Position numbers and translations under genes: made by a program. The notes under the pieces were generated by a model. It was not told where the DNA came from. It made no database searches and saw only the letters and a program-made list of their open reading frames with translations. Below, piece after piece: positions 38,600 to 46,279 of a stretch of 58,892 nt of DNA. The stretch covers positions 1-58,892 of the forward strand of contig DATBJR010000113.1 of the NCBI GenBank assembly GCA_036556325.1, written 5' to 3'. Origin of the DNA: DASSCW01 sp036556325. GTDB taxonomy: Bacteria > Chloroflexota > Limnocylindria > QHBO01. Within the stretch, counting starts at the first letter, position 1. Each line of letters opens with the position of its first letter.

Positions 38600-39096
38600 C
38601 CATGACCCGTGGCGCCGGGCTCCGTGTGGCGATCGGCGAGCAGATGCCCTCGGTCGGGCTGCGTGCCACCGACGGCTTCCTGCTCAACCTGCGCACCTTC
38701 GTCGGCAAGCGGCCGTCGATCGTCGTCTTCTTTGCCGGGCCGAGCGTGCGCGGCGCGCGCCGTGAGGAGGGCGACGCCCTGGCCCGTGCCCTGGCCGATG
38801 CGCACCCCCGGCTGGAACGCGCCGGCATCGGACTGGTGGCGGTCACCACCGACTCCGAACGCCAGCAGGCCGAGTACGTGGAGCAGCTGAAGCTGCCGTA
38901 CCTGCTGTACTGCGACGAGCGGCGCACGGCGGTCGAGCTGCTCGGCATCCCGACCCGTGCCGAACGCGGCAACGTGAACGCCGAGCCCACGGCCTTCGCG
39001 GTCAGCATGGACGGGACGATCCTGGACGTCGTGCCGCGCGCGGAGCCGCGCGGCCTGGTGGCTCGGCTGCTCGAGGCCATCAACCCGCCGAGCTAG
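38596..39096 (+). CDS. Redoxin (AhpC/TSA-like) domain protein without peroxidatic cysteine
   Basis: 166 residues with the thioredoxin-like peroxiredoxin fold (GEQMPSVGLRATDGFLLNLRTFVGK, IVVFFAG, LVAVTTDSERQQAEYV). The place of the peroxidatic cysteine reads FFAGPSVRGARREE, with no Cys. The only cysteine is in YLLYCDERRTA. It is therefore unlikely to be a normal peroxidase. The GTG start overlaps mutY by GTGA; ATG at 38602 is an alternative. A leaderless-type TACAAT lies inside the mutY 3' end. Confidence 0.78.
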   Translation: MTMTRGAGLRVAIGEQMPSVGLRATDGFLLNLRTFVGKRPSIVVFFAGPSVRGARREEGDALARALADAHPRLERAGIGLVAVTTDSERQQAEYVEQLKLPYLLYCDERRTAVELLGIPTRAERGNVNAEPTAFAVSMDGTILDVVPRAEPRGLVARLLEAINPPS

Positions 39097-39109
39097 CGAC
39101 CCCATCGCG

Positions 39110-40132
39110 ATGCTCGCCGTTCGCTCGCATGCCGCCGGCGACCCGCTGCGGCTGGAGCAGCTGCCGATCCCCGAGCCCACCGGCAGCGAAGTGCGAGTCC
39201 GTGTCGCCGGCTGCGGGGTGTGCCACACCGACCTGCATCTCGCGCGCACCGATCGCCTGCGGGTCACGCGGCCGTTGACGCTGGGCCACGAGATCACCGG
39301 CTGGGTGGATGCCGCCGGGCCGGACGCCGCCCGCGCCCTGCGCCGGGCGCGGATCAACCCGGACGAAGCGGTCATCGTCTTCGGCGGCTGGGGCTGCGGT
39401 GCCTGCCGCGAATGTGCCGCAGGCGAGGAGCAGCGCTGCCTGGACGGCGCGTCGCCGGGCTTCCAGCGCGACGGCGGCTACGCCGAGTACGTGCTCGTCC
39501 CACACCCGCGCCACCTCGTCCCGCTGCGTGGCCTCGACGCGGTGGACGCGGCCCCGCTGGCCGACGCGGGGGTGACGCCCTACCGCGCCGTGATGCGTGC
39601 CAGTCCCTGGTTGGACGCCGGCGCGCGCGTCCTGCTCATCGGCATGGGCGGGCTTGGCCAGTTCGCCATCCAGTTCCTGCGCCGGGTGAGCGGTTTGACC
39701 ATCGCCGTGCGAGAGCTGGACCCGGACAAGCTCGCGATCGCCGAGGAGCTGGGAGCCGACCTGGGGGTGCTGGGTGGCGACGAGTCGCTGGTCAGCCTGG
39801 GCCTGGGCGGGCATGCGGACGTGGTGTTCGACTTCGTCGGGACCGACGACACGCTGGACTACGCCGCGCGCAACGTCGAGCCTGGCGGCCTGGTGTGCCT
39901 GGTGGGCGAGGCCGGGGGGCGCCTGGCCTTCGGCATGGAGCGGCCGCCAATCGAAAGCTATCTGACGGCCGCCGCCTGGGGCTCGCTGGACGACCTGCGC
40001 CAGGTGGTGCGCCTCGCGTCGCGTGACCGCCTGCGCTGGAACGTCGAGCGCATGCCGTTGCGCAAGGCCCGCTCCGCCCATGACCGGCTGCTGGCCGGCA
40101 AGGTCAGGGGCAGGATCGTGCTCGTCCCGTAG
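39110..40132 (+). CDS. Zinc-dependent medium-chain alcohol dehydrogenase
   Basis: 340 residues. The catalytic zinc region GCGVCHTDLHLARTD and LGHEITGWV, structural-zinc cysteines GGWGCGACRECAAGEEQRC, and the Rossmann loop LLIGMGGLGQFAIQFLRR identify the MDR superfamily. It oxidises alcohols or reduces aldehydes with NAD(P); the exact substrate is not assignable. It begins 13 bases after the redoxin gene and is convergent with sseB. Confidence 0.9.
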   Translation: MLAVRSHAAGDPLRLEQLPIPEPTGSEVRVRVAGCGVCHTDLHLARTDRLRVTRPLTLGHEITGWVDAAGPDAARALRRARINPDEAVIVFGGWGCGACRECAAGEEQRCLDGASPGFQRDGGYAEYVLVPHPRHLVPLRGLDAVDAAPLADAGVTPYRAVMRASPWLDAGARVLLIGMGGLGQFAIQFLRRVSGLTIAVRELDPDKLAIAEELGADLGVLGGDESLVSLGLGGHADVVFDFVGTDDTLDYAARNVEPGGLVCLVGEAGGRLAFGMERPPIESYLTAAAWGSLDDLRQVVRLASRDRLRWNVERMPLRKARSAHDRLLAGKVRGRIVLVP

Positions 40133-40143
40133 CGAGCAACAGG

Positions 40144-40866
40144 TCAGTCGCCGAAGAGGCGGCCCAGGATCCCCTTCGGCTTGTCCGGCGCAGCCACGTA
40201 CCACGGCCCGGACACCGACTCGTACGCCTCGCGGACCGATGCCGCGCCGAGATCGGTGACCGCCAGCTCGCGGCGCGATCCGAGGTTGTCGTTGGCGACC
40301 GCGTGCAGCCGGTTGCGCACCTCGTCGAACGCGGCGAGCTCGGCCTCGGGCACCAGCTGGATGCCGATCGTCCAGCTCGTGCCGGCTCGCAGCAGCCAGG
40401 CCCGCGCGACCTGCGGCAGCTCAATGAGGGCCCGCTGCAGCTCACCGGCGAACGGCTGCGGGACGTCGGTCGGCGCCTCCAGCGGCGGGAGCTCGCCATA
40501 GGGCCGTCGCGCCCGCATCGCCTCCGGCGTGGACGGATCGATCCCGGCGGCCAGGAATGGCAGCACCGCCGCCGGCACCTCCAGCTCGGCCGGGGCGCCC
40601 GCGTCGATGACCACCCGCTCGCCCGCGGCCTCGGCCCGCGCGAAGACCTCGCGCGCCGGCAGCTCGATGGCGTCGCTGCCCGGCGGCCCGTACTGGTGGT
40701 AGGCCTCCGCCGAGCTGTAGGCGGCCAGGAAGCGCCCCCCGTCATCGGTGCCATGGCGCATCCCCTCGATCGGGACGCGTGCCGGGTCCACCGCCTGCCC
40801 GGTCGACGAGCGGATCGGCACCACCAGCGCCATCTGCAGCAGGTCGCCCAGGCCCGGCTCGGTCAT
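40144..40866 (-). CDS. SseB-family protein
   Basis: 240 residues. SseB N-terminal domain (LVVPIRSSTGQAV...FLAAYSSAEAYHQYG) and a C-terminal SseB domain (AWLLRAGTSWTIGIQLVPE ... SGPWYVAAPDKPKG). SseB is known for enhanced serine sensitivity and for T3SS-unrelated roles; its biochemical function is poorly defined. Its ATG overlaps the stop of gltX by ATGA, so the two are coupled. No signal peptide. Confidence 0.84.
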   Translation of the reverse strand: MTEPGLGDLLQMALVVPIRSSTGQAVDPARVPIEGMRHGTDDGGRFLAAYSSAEAYHQYGPPGSDAIELPAREVFARAEAAGERVVIDAGAPAELEVPAAVLPFLAAGIDPSTPEAMRARRPYGELPPLEAPTDVPQPFAGELQRALIELPQVARAWLLRAGTSWTIGIQLVPEAELAAFDEVRNRLHAVANDNLGSRRELAVTDLGAASVREAYESVSGPWYVAAPDKPKGILGRLFGD

Positions 40867-42362
40867 GCGGTCGGCGCCTCGGCGCTCACCTTGCCGAGCG
40901 CGCTGTCGATCCGCGCCAGCACGCGGTCACGGCCCAGCAGCTCCATCGAGCCGAAGAGCGGAGGCGAGACGCCGCGGCCTGTCACTGCGGCACGCAGCGG
41001 TCGGAAGAAGTCGCCGGCCTTCCAGCCCAGCTCCTCGGCGGCCCTGCGGCAGCGGGTTTCCAGCACGTCGGCGCTGAAATCGCCATCGGTCAGGGCGTCC
41101 AGGGTGTCGCGGGCGATTGCCAGCGCCCGGGCGGCGTCAGCGGGCGCGCGTCCCTTGGGGACCAGCGCATCGGCGTCGTACAGGGCCGCGACCTCGGCGT
41201 CGGACTCCACCAGGAAGGCGGTCAGCTCGGTCGCATCGGCCAGGCGCACCAGCCGCTCCTTGATCAACGGCGTCACCCGCAGCACGGCGGCGTCATCCAG
41301 CGCATCCGGCAGGAACGGCCGCAGGCGCAGGGCAAGCTGCTCGTCGGTCAGGCTGCGAATGTAGACCCCGTTGAGGTAATCCAGGCGATCGACATCGAAC
41401 ACGGCGCCCGCCTTGTGCACGTGGGCGAGGTCGAAGCGCTGGCTGAGCTCGTCGAGCGTGAAGATCTCCTCCTCGGTGCCCGGCGACCAGCCCAGGAAGG
41501 CCAGGAAGTTGACGAGCGCCTCCGGCAGGTAGCCCTGCTCGCGATAGGCGGTGATCGCGGTCTGTGACTTGCGCTTGCTCATCTTCGAGCGGTCCGGGTT
41601 GAGGATGAGCGGGATGTGGCCGAAGCGCGGCTCCCGGTAGCCCAGCGCCCTGATCAGGGCGATGTGCTTGGGCGTGTTGGAGAGGTGGTCCTCGCCGCGG
41701 ATGACATGGGTGATGTCCATCTTCTCGTCGTCGACCACCACCACGAAGTGGTAGAGCGGGACGCCGCTGGCGCGGACGATGACGAAGTCGCCGAGCAGCG
41801 CGTTGTCGAACTCGACTTCGCCACGGATCAGGTCGTCGAAGCGGATGGTCTCCGGCGGCACCTTGAGCCGCACCACCGGCTGGCGGCCCTCGCGGGCGAA
41901 CTGCTCGCGGTCGGCATGAGTCAGGCGCAGGCAGCGACCGTTGTAGCGCGGCGCCTCCTTCTTTGCCTCCTGCTCCCGGCGAACGGCCTCCAGCTCCTCC
42001 GGCGTGCACCAGCAGTGGTAGGCCGCGCCAGATGCCATGAGGCGATCCGCCTCGGCGGCGTACAGGTCCAGCCGCATCGACTGGCGGTAGGGGCCATAGG
42101 ACCCGATGTCGTCGCCGCGAGCCACCTGCGGGCCTTCGTCCCAGGTGATCCCCAGCCAGTGCAGGGTGTCGATGATGTCCTGCTCCTGCTCGACCGTGCT
42201 GCGTGCCAGGTCGGTGTCCTCGATGCGCAGCACGTACGTCCCGCCGACGTGGCGTGCGAACAGGAAGTTGTAGAGGCTGGTGCGCGCGGTGCCGATGTGC
42301 AGCGGCCCGGTGGGGCTCGGCGCCATCCGGACGCGAACGGGCAGCTCGCTGGTGTCAGTCAT
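40863..42362 (-). CDS. gltX: Glutamyl-tRNA synthetase
   Basis: 499 residues, class I synthetase. The HIGH-type motif is PSPTGPLHIGTART and the KMSKS-type motif is SKMSKRKS. The catalytic core (VRMAPSPTG, RIEDTDLARS, HVIRGEDHLSNTPKH) and a C-terminal helical anticodon domain are complete. Whether it is discriminating or also charges tRNA-Gln (needing GatCAB) cannot be read here; a tRNA-Gln gene lies at 13.1 kb. It overlaps the asparaginase gene upstream and sseB downstream by ATGA. Confidence 0.96.
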   Translation of the reverse strand: MTDTSELPVRVRMAPSPTGPLHIGTARTSLYNFLFARHVGGTYVLRIEDTDLARSTVEQEQDIIDTLHWLGITWDEGPQVARGDDIGSYGPYRQSMRLDLYAAEADRLMASGAAYHCWCTPEELEAVRREQEAKKEAPRYNGRCLRLTHADREQFAREGRQPVVRLKVPPETIRFDDLIRGEVEFDNALLGDFVIVRASGVPLYHFVVVVDDEKMDITHVIRGEDHLSNTPKHIALIRALGYREPRFGHIPLILNPDRSKMSKRKSQTAITAYREQGYLPEALVNFLAFLGWSPGTEEEIFTLDELSQRFDLAHVHKAGAVFDVDRLDYLNGVYIRSLTDEQLALRLRPFLPDALDDAAVLRVTPLIKERLVRLADATELTAFLVESDAEVAALYDADALVPKGRAPADAARALAIARDTLDALTDGDFSADVLETRCRRAAEELGWKAGDFFRPLRAAVTGRGVSPPLFGSMELLGRDRVLARIDSALGKVSAEAPTA

Positions 42363-43405
42363 CGGCCGCCGATGGTAGCGAGCGTGAAGGCCGCCCGCAC
42401 CTCTCCGGATCGGTCGCCGCGCGGGTCCAGCACCGGCGGCGAGCCGAAGTCGGCCAGCCGCCCGGTCACCGCGTCGTCCGCCAGCGCACCCAGCTGCCGA
42501 AGCACGGCTACCGTCGCGGTGCTCCGCGCCCGTCGCGCGCCATCGCCGTCCTCGATCTTCAGCGCCACCCCCAGTTGCCCGCCGCCGCGAGCGTGGCCGC
42601 CGGGACGCAGCGCCAGGGCCTGGACGCCCTCGGCGCCGCCCTTCGACAGCAGCTTGCGCGGTGCCGCACGCATGAGGGCAGTGTCCAGCTGGCGCCGCTC
42701 GCCGGCCACCAGCTCCGGGTGCTCCATCATCGCGTCGCGGATCCGCTCCAGGGCGCGGCGCAGGGCGTCATCGGCCAACCCGGTTGGGTCGGCCAGGACG
42801 GCAAACGCACGCGCCAACCGCTCCAGTGGCAGGCCGAAGGTCACGACCCCGCAGCCGTCGGTGGCGGTGACGATCTCCTCGCGGGCAAGCCCGGTGACGG
42901 TGGCCACCGTGTCCAGCGCCGCCTGCTGAACCGGGTGGTCCGGCTGCCAGTAGGTCTCCACCGGCCAGCCGGCGGCCTTGGCGTGCAGCGCCATGCCGGC
43001 ATGCTTGCCCGAGCAGTTGTGGCGCAGCTCGGATGGCGGCTCGCCGTCGCGCAGCAGCCGCTGGGCCGTTTCGCGGTCGTATGGCGGATGGGTGCCGCAG
43101 GCCAGCACCTCGCGCGTCAGGCCGCCGGCGCGCAGCAGCCCCTGCACCGTGCGCGCGTGCCGGTCCTCGCCGGCGTGCGAGGCGGCCATGATGGCCAGCG
43201 CCTCGGTCGGCGACGGGAAGTCGTAGCTGTCGAAGCGGCCCGACGCCACGAACGGCGCCAGCTGGAACGGCTTGGCGGACGATCGGATGAAGGTCCGGGT
43301 GCGGACGTCGCCGACGGACGCAGCCAGGCGCCCGCCACCGTCGACCACCGCCACCGCACCGCGGTGCCGGGACTCGACCGTCTCGCCGCGCGTGACCTCG
43401 ACCAG
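42359..43405 (-). CDS. Asparaginase (Rhizobium type II-like family)
   Basis: 348 residues if translated from CTG at 43405. FIRSSAKPFQ (Ser-x-x-Lys) and LRHNCSGKHAGM (Cys and Lys) match the family's catalytic and zinc-binding region, and ATDGCGVVTF is conserved. The family N-terminus reads LVEVTRGETVESRHRGAVAVV, but the first in-frame ATG or GTG is at 43354, after that segment. No in-frame ATG, GTG or TTG precedes the conserved region, so a CTG start (43403-43405) is the best fit. It hydrolyses asparagine to aspartate and ammonia. It sits 37 bases after bactofilin. Confidence 0.83.
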   Translation of the reverse strand: MVEVTRGETVESRHRGAVAVVDGGGRLAASVGDVRTRTFIRSSAKPFQLAPFVASGRFDSYDFPSPTEALAIMAASHAGEDRHARTVQGLLRAGGLTREVLACGTHPPYDRETAQRLLRDGEPPSELRHNCSGKHAGMALHAKAAGWPVETYWQPDHPVQQAALDTVATVTGLAREEIVTATDGCGVVTFGLPLERLARAFAVLADPTGLADDALRRALERIRDAMMEHPELVAGERRQLDTALMRAAPRKLLSKGGAEGVQALALRPGGHARGGGQLGVALKIEDGDGARRARSTATVAVLRQLGALADDAVTGRLADFGSPPVLDPRGDRSGEVRAAFTLATIGGR

Positions 43406-43442
43406 GACCGGCGGCGCGCTCGAGGCGGCCGCCGCCCGCGGC

Positions 43443-44102
43443 CTACTGCCCGTTGCTGCCGGGTCCGGTCGCCGTGCGCTCGCCGCTGGCGGCGGCGTCG
43501 CGATCCTGCTTGCTGAAGATGCTGCCCTGGCCCGCCGGCGCCGCGGCTCCGACCGGCTGGGCGGCCTTCTGTGACCCCTGCGAGCCGGCCGACGCGCTGC
43601 TGCCCGACGAGCTGCTGCCGGACGAGCTGCTGGCCGGTGGCCGCGCGGCGTCGTGGGTCATGATCACCGAGCCCTCCCAGTGGGCCCCTTCCTTGACGAC
43701 CAGGACCTGGGTCTTGACCTGGCCCTTGACGCGGCCGGTGGACCCGATCTCGAAGCGCCCGCCGCAGTCGACGTCGCCCTCGTAGTCGCCGTTGATGATC
43801 ACGTTGTGCGCGGTGATGCCGCTGCGCACCCGGGCCTGGGGGCTGATGATGAGCGTGCCCTGGCACTCGATCTCGCCCTGGGCCTCGCCCTCGATCCGCA
43901 GGTCGCGGTCGGAGACGTACTTGCCGTTGAAGCGGGCATGCGGATCGATGACGCTTTCGTTGCCGGCGTCATTGCGGCGGTACTCCGTCGGTGAAGGCGT
44001 CACATCGACCTCACTGGTAAGGCTATCGGGATAGAGGTTGCCGACGACATCCTCGCGCGACAAGGCGTCGGACTTGCTGTCTCGCTTGGATCCGAAGACC
44101 AC
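43443..44102 (-). CDS. Bactofilin (polymer-forming cytoskeletal protein)
   Basis: 219 residues. The central beta-helical bactofilin domain (about 50-150) shows the repeated short-strand pattern: DLRIEGEAQGEIECQGTLII, GDYEGDVDCGGRFEIG and GRVKGQVKTQVLVV. It is flanked by disordered ends; the tail is Ser-rich (SSSSGSSSSGSSASAG) and ends in low complexity. Bactofilins assemble filaments that shape cells or position proteins, often at the membrane. Start GTG 44102 has GGAAGGAG 9 bases upstream. Confidence 0.88.
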   Translation of the reverse strand: MVFGSKRDSKSDALSREDVVGNLYPDSLTSEVDVTPSPTEYRRNDAGNESVIDPHARFNGKYVSDRDLRIEGEAQGEIECQGTLIISPQARVRSGITAHNVIINGDYEGDVDCGGRFEIGSTGRVKGQVKTQVLVVKEGAHWEGSVIMTHDAARPPASSSSGSSSSGSSASAGSQGSQKAAQPVGAAAPAGQGSIFSKQDRDAAASGERTATGPGSNGQ

Positions 44103-44206
44103 GGGCTGGCTCCTTCCTCTTCGGGCGACGGCCTGGGCACGTCGGTCGTGCGGGGCTCTGGCAGGGACCGATAGCCTAGCAGCACGTTTCGAAAGGAGGT
44201 AGTCCC

Positions 44207-45340
44207 ACGTCTGGCCAGGACCCCCTCCCCGAGCTGCTGGACACGATCCGCTTCTACGCGCGTGACATCCCCGCCCAGGGATCGCCGGTCTACGCCGCGC
44301 TATGCGCCTCCCTGGCCGAGGACGCCGACCGGGCGCGGATCATCCTGCGCGCTCCGCCTGCCTTCCATACCCCACTGATCCTGCTGGCCGCGGTCCACCA
44401 CCTGCTGCTGTCCGGGGCCGATGGCGCCCTCGGCGAGTACTACGCCACCGTGGCCGGCGATGGGGCGCGTCCGGTCGACGACGCGCTGTACCCGACGTTT
44501 GCCACGTTCCTGGACGCGCATCGTTCGGAGCTCGAAGCGCTGGTCGCGACCCACACCACCCAGACCAACGAGGCGCGGCGCACGGTCGTCACCCTGCCGG
44601 CGCTGGGCCTGGTGGCGGGCGAGCGTGGCCTGCCGCTGGCCCTGCTGGAGGTCGGGGCCAGCGCCGGGCTCAACCTGTTGGTCGATCGCTTCGGCTTCCG
44701 CATCGGCCCCGTGGAGGCAGGCATGGCGGCGTCAGGCGTTCACCTGGACTGCGAGGTTCGGGGCGACCTGCTGCCGCCGGTGCCGACCAGCGTGTCCGTC
44801 GCCTGGCGGCTGGGCGTGGACCTGAACCCGCTCGACGCTCGCGACCCGGATACGCGAGCCTGGCTGCGTGCCCTCGTCTGGCCGGAGCACCGCGACCGGA
44901 TGGCCGTCCTGGACGCAGCGCTGGCGATTGCCGAGCTTCACCCGCCGCCGCTGGTCCGTGGCGACCTGACCACGGACCTGCCGGAGCTCGGCGCCAGCGC
45001 GCCTGGGGCATCGGCCCTGGTCGTGGTCTCGACCTGGGTGCTGGCCTACGTGACGCCAAGCCTGCGTCACACCTTCGTCGGCGAGCTTCGGCAGCTGGCT
45101 GCCGAGCGCGGTGCCGATGTCTGGCTGGTCGTCGGAGAGGGCCAGTCCATCCTCGGCTCGCTGGGGCTGGGCCTGACCGACGAGCCGCCCGATGGCTACG
45201 GCCCGTCGATGCTGGCTCTCTGCCGCTTCCGCCCCGACGGCTCGGACGAGAGCCGCCTCCTGGCCGAGTGCCACGCCCACGGCCGCTGGATCCGCTGGCT
45301 GGATGCCGCGACCGCGGTTCCCGCTGGCGAGCCCGCGTAG
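44207..45340 (+). CDS. DUF2332-family protein with probable ACG start
   Basis: About 377 residues. ALLEVGASAGLNLLVDRFGF and HTTQTNEARRTVV are hallmark DUF2332 motifs; the function of the family is unknown. The coding sequence runs back to about 44207: GSPVYAALCASLAEDADRAR and LAAVHHLLLSG are family-like. A perfect AAAGGAGGT lies at 44192-44200, but at the proper distance (7 bases after GGAGG) stands ACG followed by TCT GGC CAG. The nearest in-frame GTG is 80 codons further in, at 44450, and would remove conserved residues. TAGCCT (44172-44177) could be the -10. Confidence 0.82.
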   Translation, partial: TSGQDPLPELLDTIRFYARDIPAQGSPVYAALCASLAEDADRARIILRAPPAFHTPLILLAAVHHLLLSGADGALGEYYATVAGDGARPVDDALYPTFATFLDAHRSELEALVATHTTQTNEARRTVVTLPALGLVAGERGLPLALLEVGASAGLNLLVDRFGFRIGPVEAGMAASGVHLDCEVRGDLLPPVPTSVSVAWRLGVDLNPLDARDPDTRAWLRALVWPEHRDRMAVLDAALAIAELHPPPLVRGDLTTDLPELGASAPGASALVVVSTWVLAYVTPSLRHTFVGELRQLAAERGADVWLVVGEGQSILGSLGLGLTDEPPDGYGPSMLALCRFRPDGSDESRLLAECHAHGRWIRWLDAATAVPAGEPA

Positions 45341-45343
45341 AAT
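45338..45343 (+). promoter_or_regulatory. -10 hexamer TAGAAT of upp
   Basis: Ends 7 bases before the ATG at 45351. The TAG is also the stop codon of the DUF2332 gene. Confidence 0.5.
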
Positions 45344-45350
45344 CCCGGCG

Positions 45351-46079
45351 ATGGATGCCGCCCGCTACCCCACCCTGCACGTCAGCCACCACCCGCTGGT
45401 CGCCCACAAGCTGTCGATCCTGCGGGACGTGGGCACCGACACCAAGAAGTTCCGCGAGCTGGTCCGGGAGCTCACCTGGCTGCTTGGCTACGAGGCGATG
45501 GCCGATCTGGCCACGCGCCCCCGGACGGTGCAGACCCCCCTCGAGGCGATGGAGGGCGCCGAGGTCGAGCCCAAGGTCGGGCTGGTGCCGGTGCTCCGCG
45601 CCGGGCTGGGCATGGTCGACGCCATGCTCGAGCTCATTCCCACCGCCCAGGTGTGGCACATCGGCCTCTACCGCGACGAGCGGACCCTGAAGCCGGTCGA
45701 GTACTACAACAAGCTGCCGGACGCCGCCACCGTCCAGGTCTGCCTGATCCTGGACCCGATGCTGGCCACCGGGGGCTCTTCCTCGGCCACGGTCGACATC
45801 CTCAAGGCCTGGGGCGCGCAGAACATCAAGCAGGTGAGCCTCATCGCCGCGCCGGAGGGGGTGGCCACGCTGGCGGCCGCGCACCCGGACGTCGACGTCC
45901 ACGTCGCTGCCGTCGACCGGGAGCTGAACGAGCGCGGGTACATCGTCCCGGGCCTCGGCGACGCCGGCGACCGGCAGTTCGGCACCTTCGCCGGCCCCGC
46001 CTCCGAGCCCGGCCACGGGCCGACCGACGAGACCGCGGAAGTGGTGCGGCGCCTGCAGCGGGACCTCGCCGGCTCCTGA
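45351..46079 (+). CDS. upp: Uracil phosphoribosyltransferase
   Basis: 242 residues; it salvages uracil with PRPP to UMP. VPVLRAGLGMVDAMLELIPTA, the PRPP-binding DPMLATGGSSSATVDIL and the uracil loop GYIVPGLGDAGDRQFGT are all present. The standard protein is about 208 residues; this one carries some 25 extra C-terminal residues (SEPGHGPTDETAEVVRRLQ) after the uracil-binding loop. The start ATG 45351 is preceded by a leaderless-type box that overlaps the upstream stop codon. Confidence 0.93.
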   Translation: MDAARYPTLHVSHHPLVAHKLSILRDVGTDTKKFRELVRELTWLLGYEAMADLATRPRTVQTPLEAMEGAEVEPKVGLVPVLRAGLGMVDAMLELIPTAQVWHIGLYRDERTLKPVEYYNKLPDAATVQVCLILDPMLATGGSSSATVDILKAWGAQNIKQVSLIAAPEGVATLAAAHPDVDVHVAAVDRELNERGYIVPGLGDAGDRQFGTFAGPASEPGHGPTDETAEVVRRLQRDLAGS

Positions 46080-46084
46080 TCCGA

Positions 46085-46100
46085 CGCCGCGCGCGCGGCG
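46085..46100. terminator. Candidate upp terminator hairpin
   Basis: Perfect 16-base palindrome CGCCGCGCGCGCGGCG, 5 bases after the upp stop. No U tract, so termination is uncertain. Confidence 0.4.
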
Positions 46101-46189
46101 CGCAAAGAAATGTCCCGGAGGAACTGCCCCCGGCCCGTTGATGCAATCTCCGGAACCGTTGGCCGCCCCTTCGGGACGACTACAGGATA

Positions 46190-46209
46190 GGCGGCGCGCC
46201 GCCGGCGGC
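46190..46209. other. Two overlapping palindromes
   Basis: GGCGGCGCGCCGCC (46190-46203) and GCCGCCGGCGGC (46198-46209) share six bases, so only one hairpin could form at a time. Intergenic between upp and the GH15 gene. Confidence 0.4.
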
Positions 46210-46219
46210 ACAACCCCCG

Positions 46220-46272
46220 TTATCCCCGACTTTCAGCGCCGATCTCCGACTTATCCACGACGTATCCCCGAC
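46220..46272. repeat. Degenerate 11-bp direct repeats
   Basis: TTATCCCCGAC-like units at 46220-46230, 46240-46250, 46251-46261 and 46262-46272; the last three are contiguous, the first is separated by 9 bases. The third unit contains TTATCCACG, one mismatch from the DnaA box TTATCCACA. They end 8 bases from the GH15 stop. Confidence 0.6.
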
Positions 46273-46279
46273 GTGGGCC

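Noticed and set aside
46220..46272. The 11-bp repeats as a CRISPR array or replication origin
   Set aside because: Units are contiguous, far too short for CRISPR, without spacers; no dnaA/dnaN context or AT-rich unwinding region for an origin.
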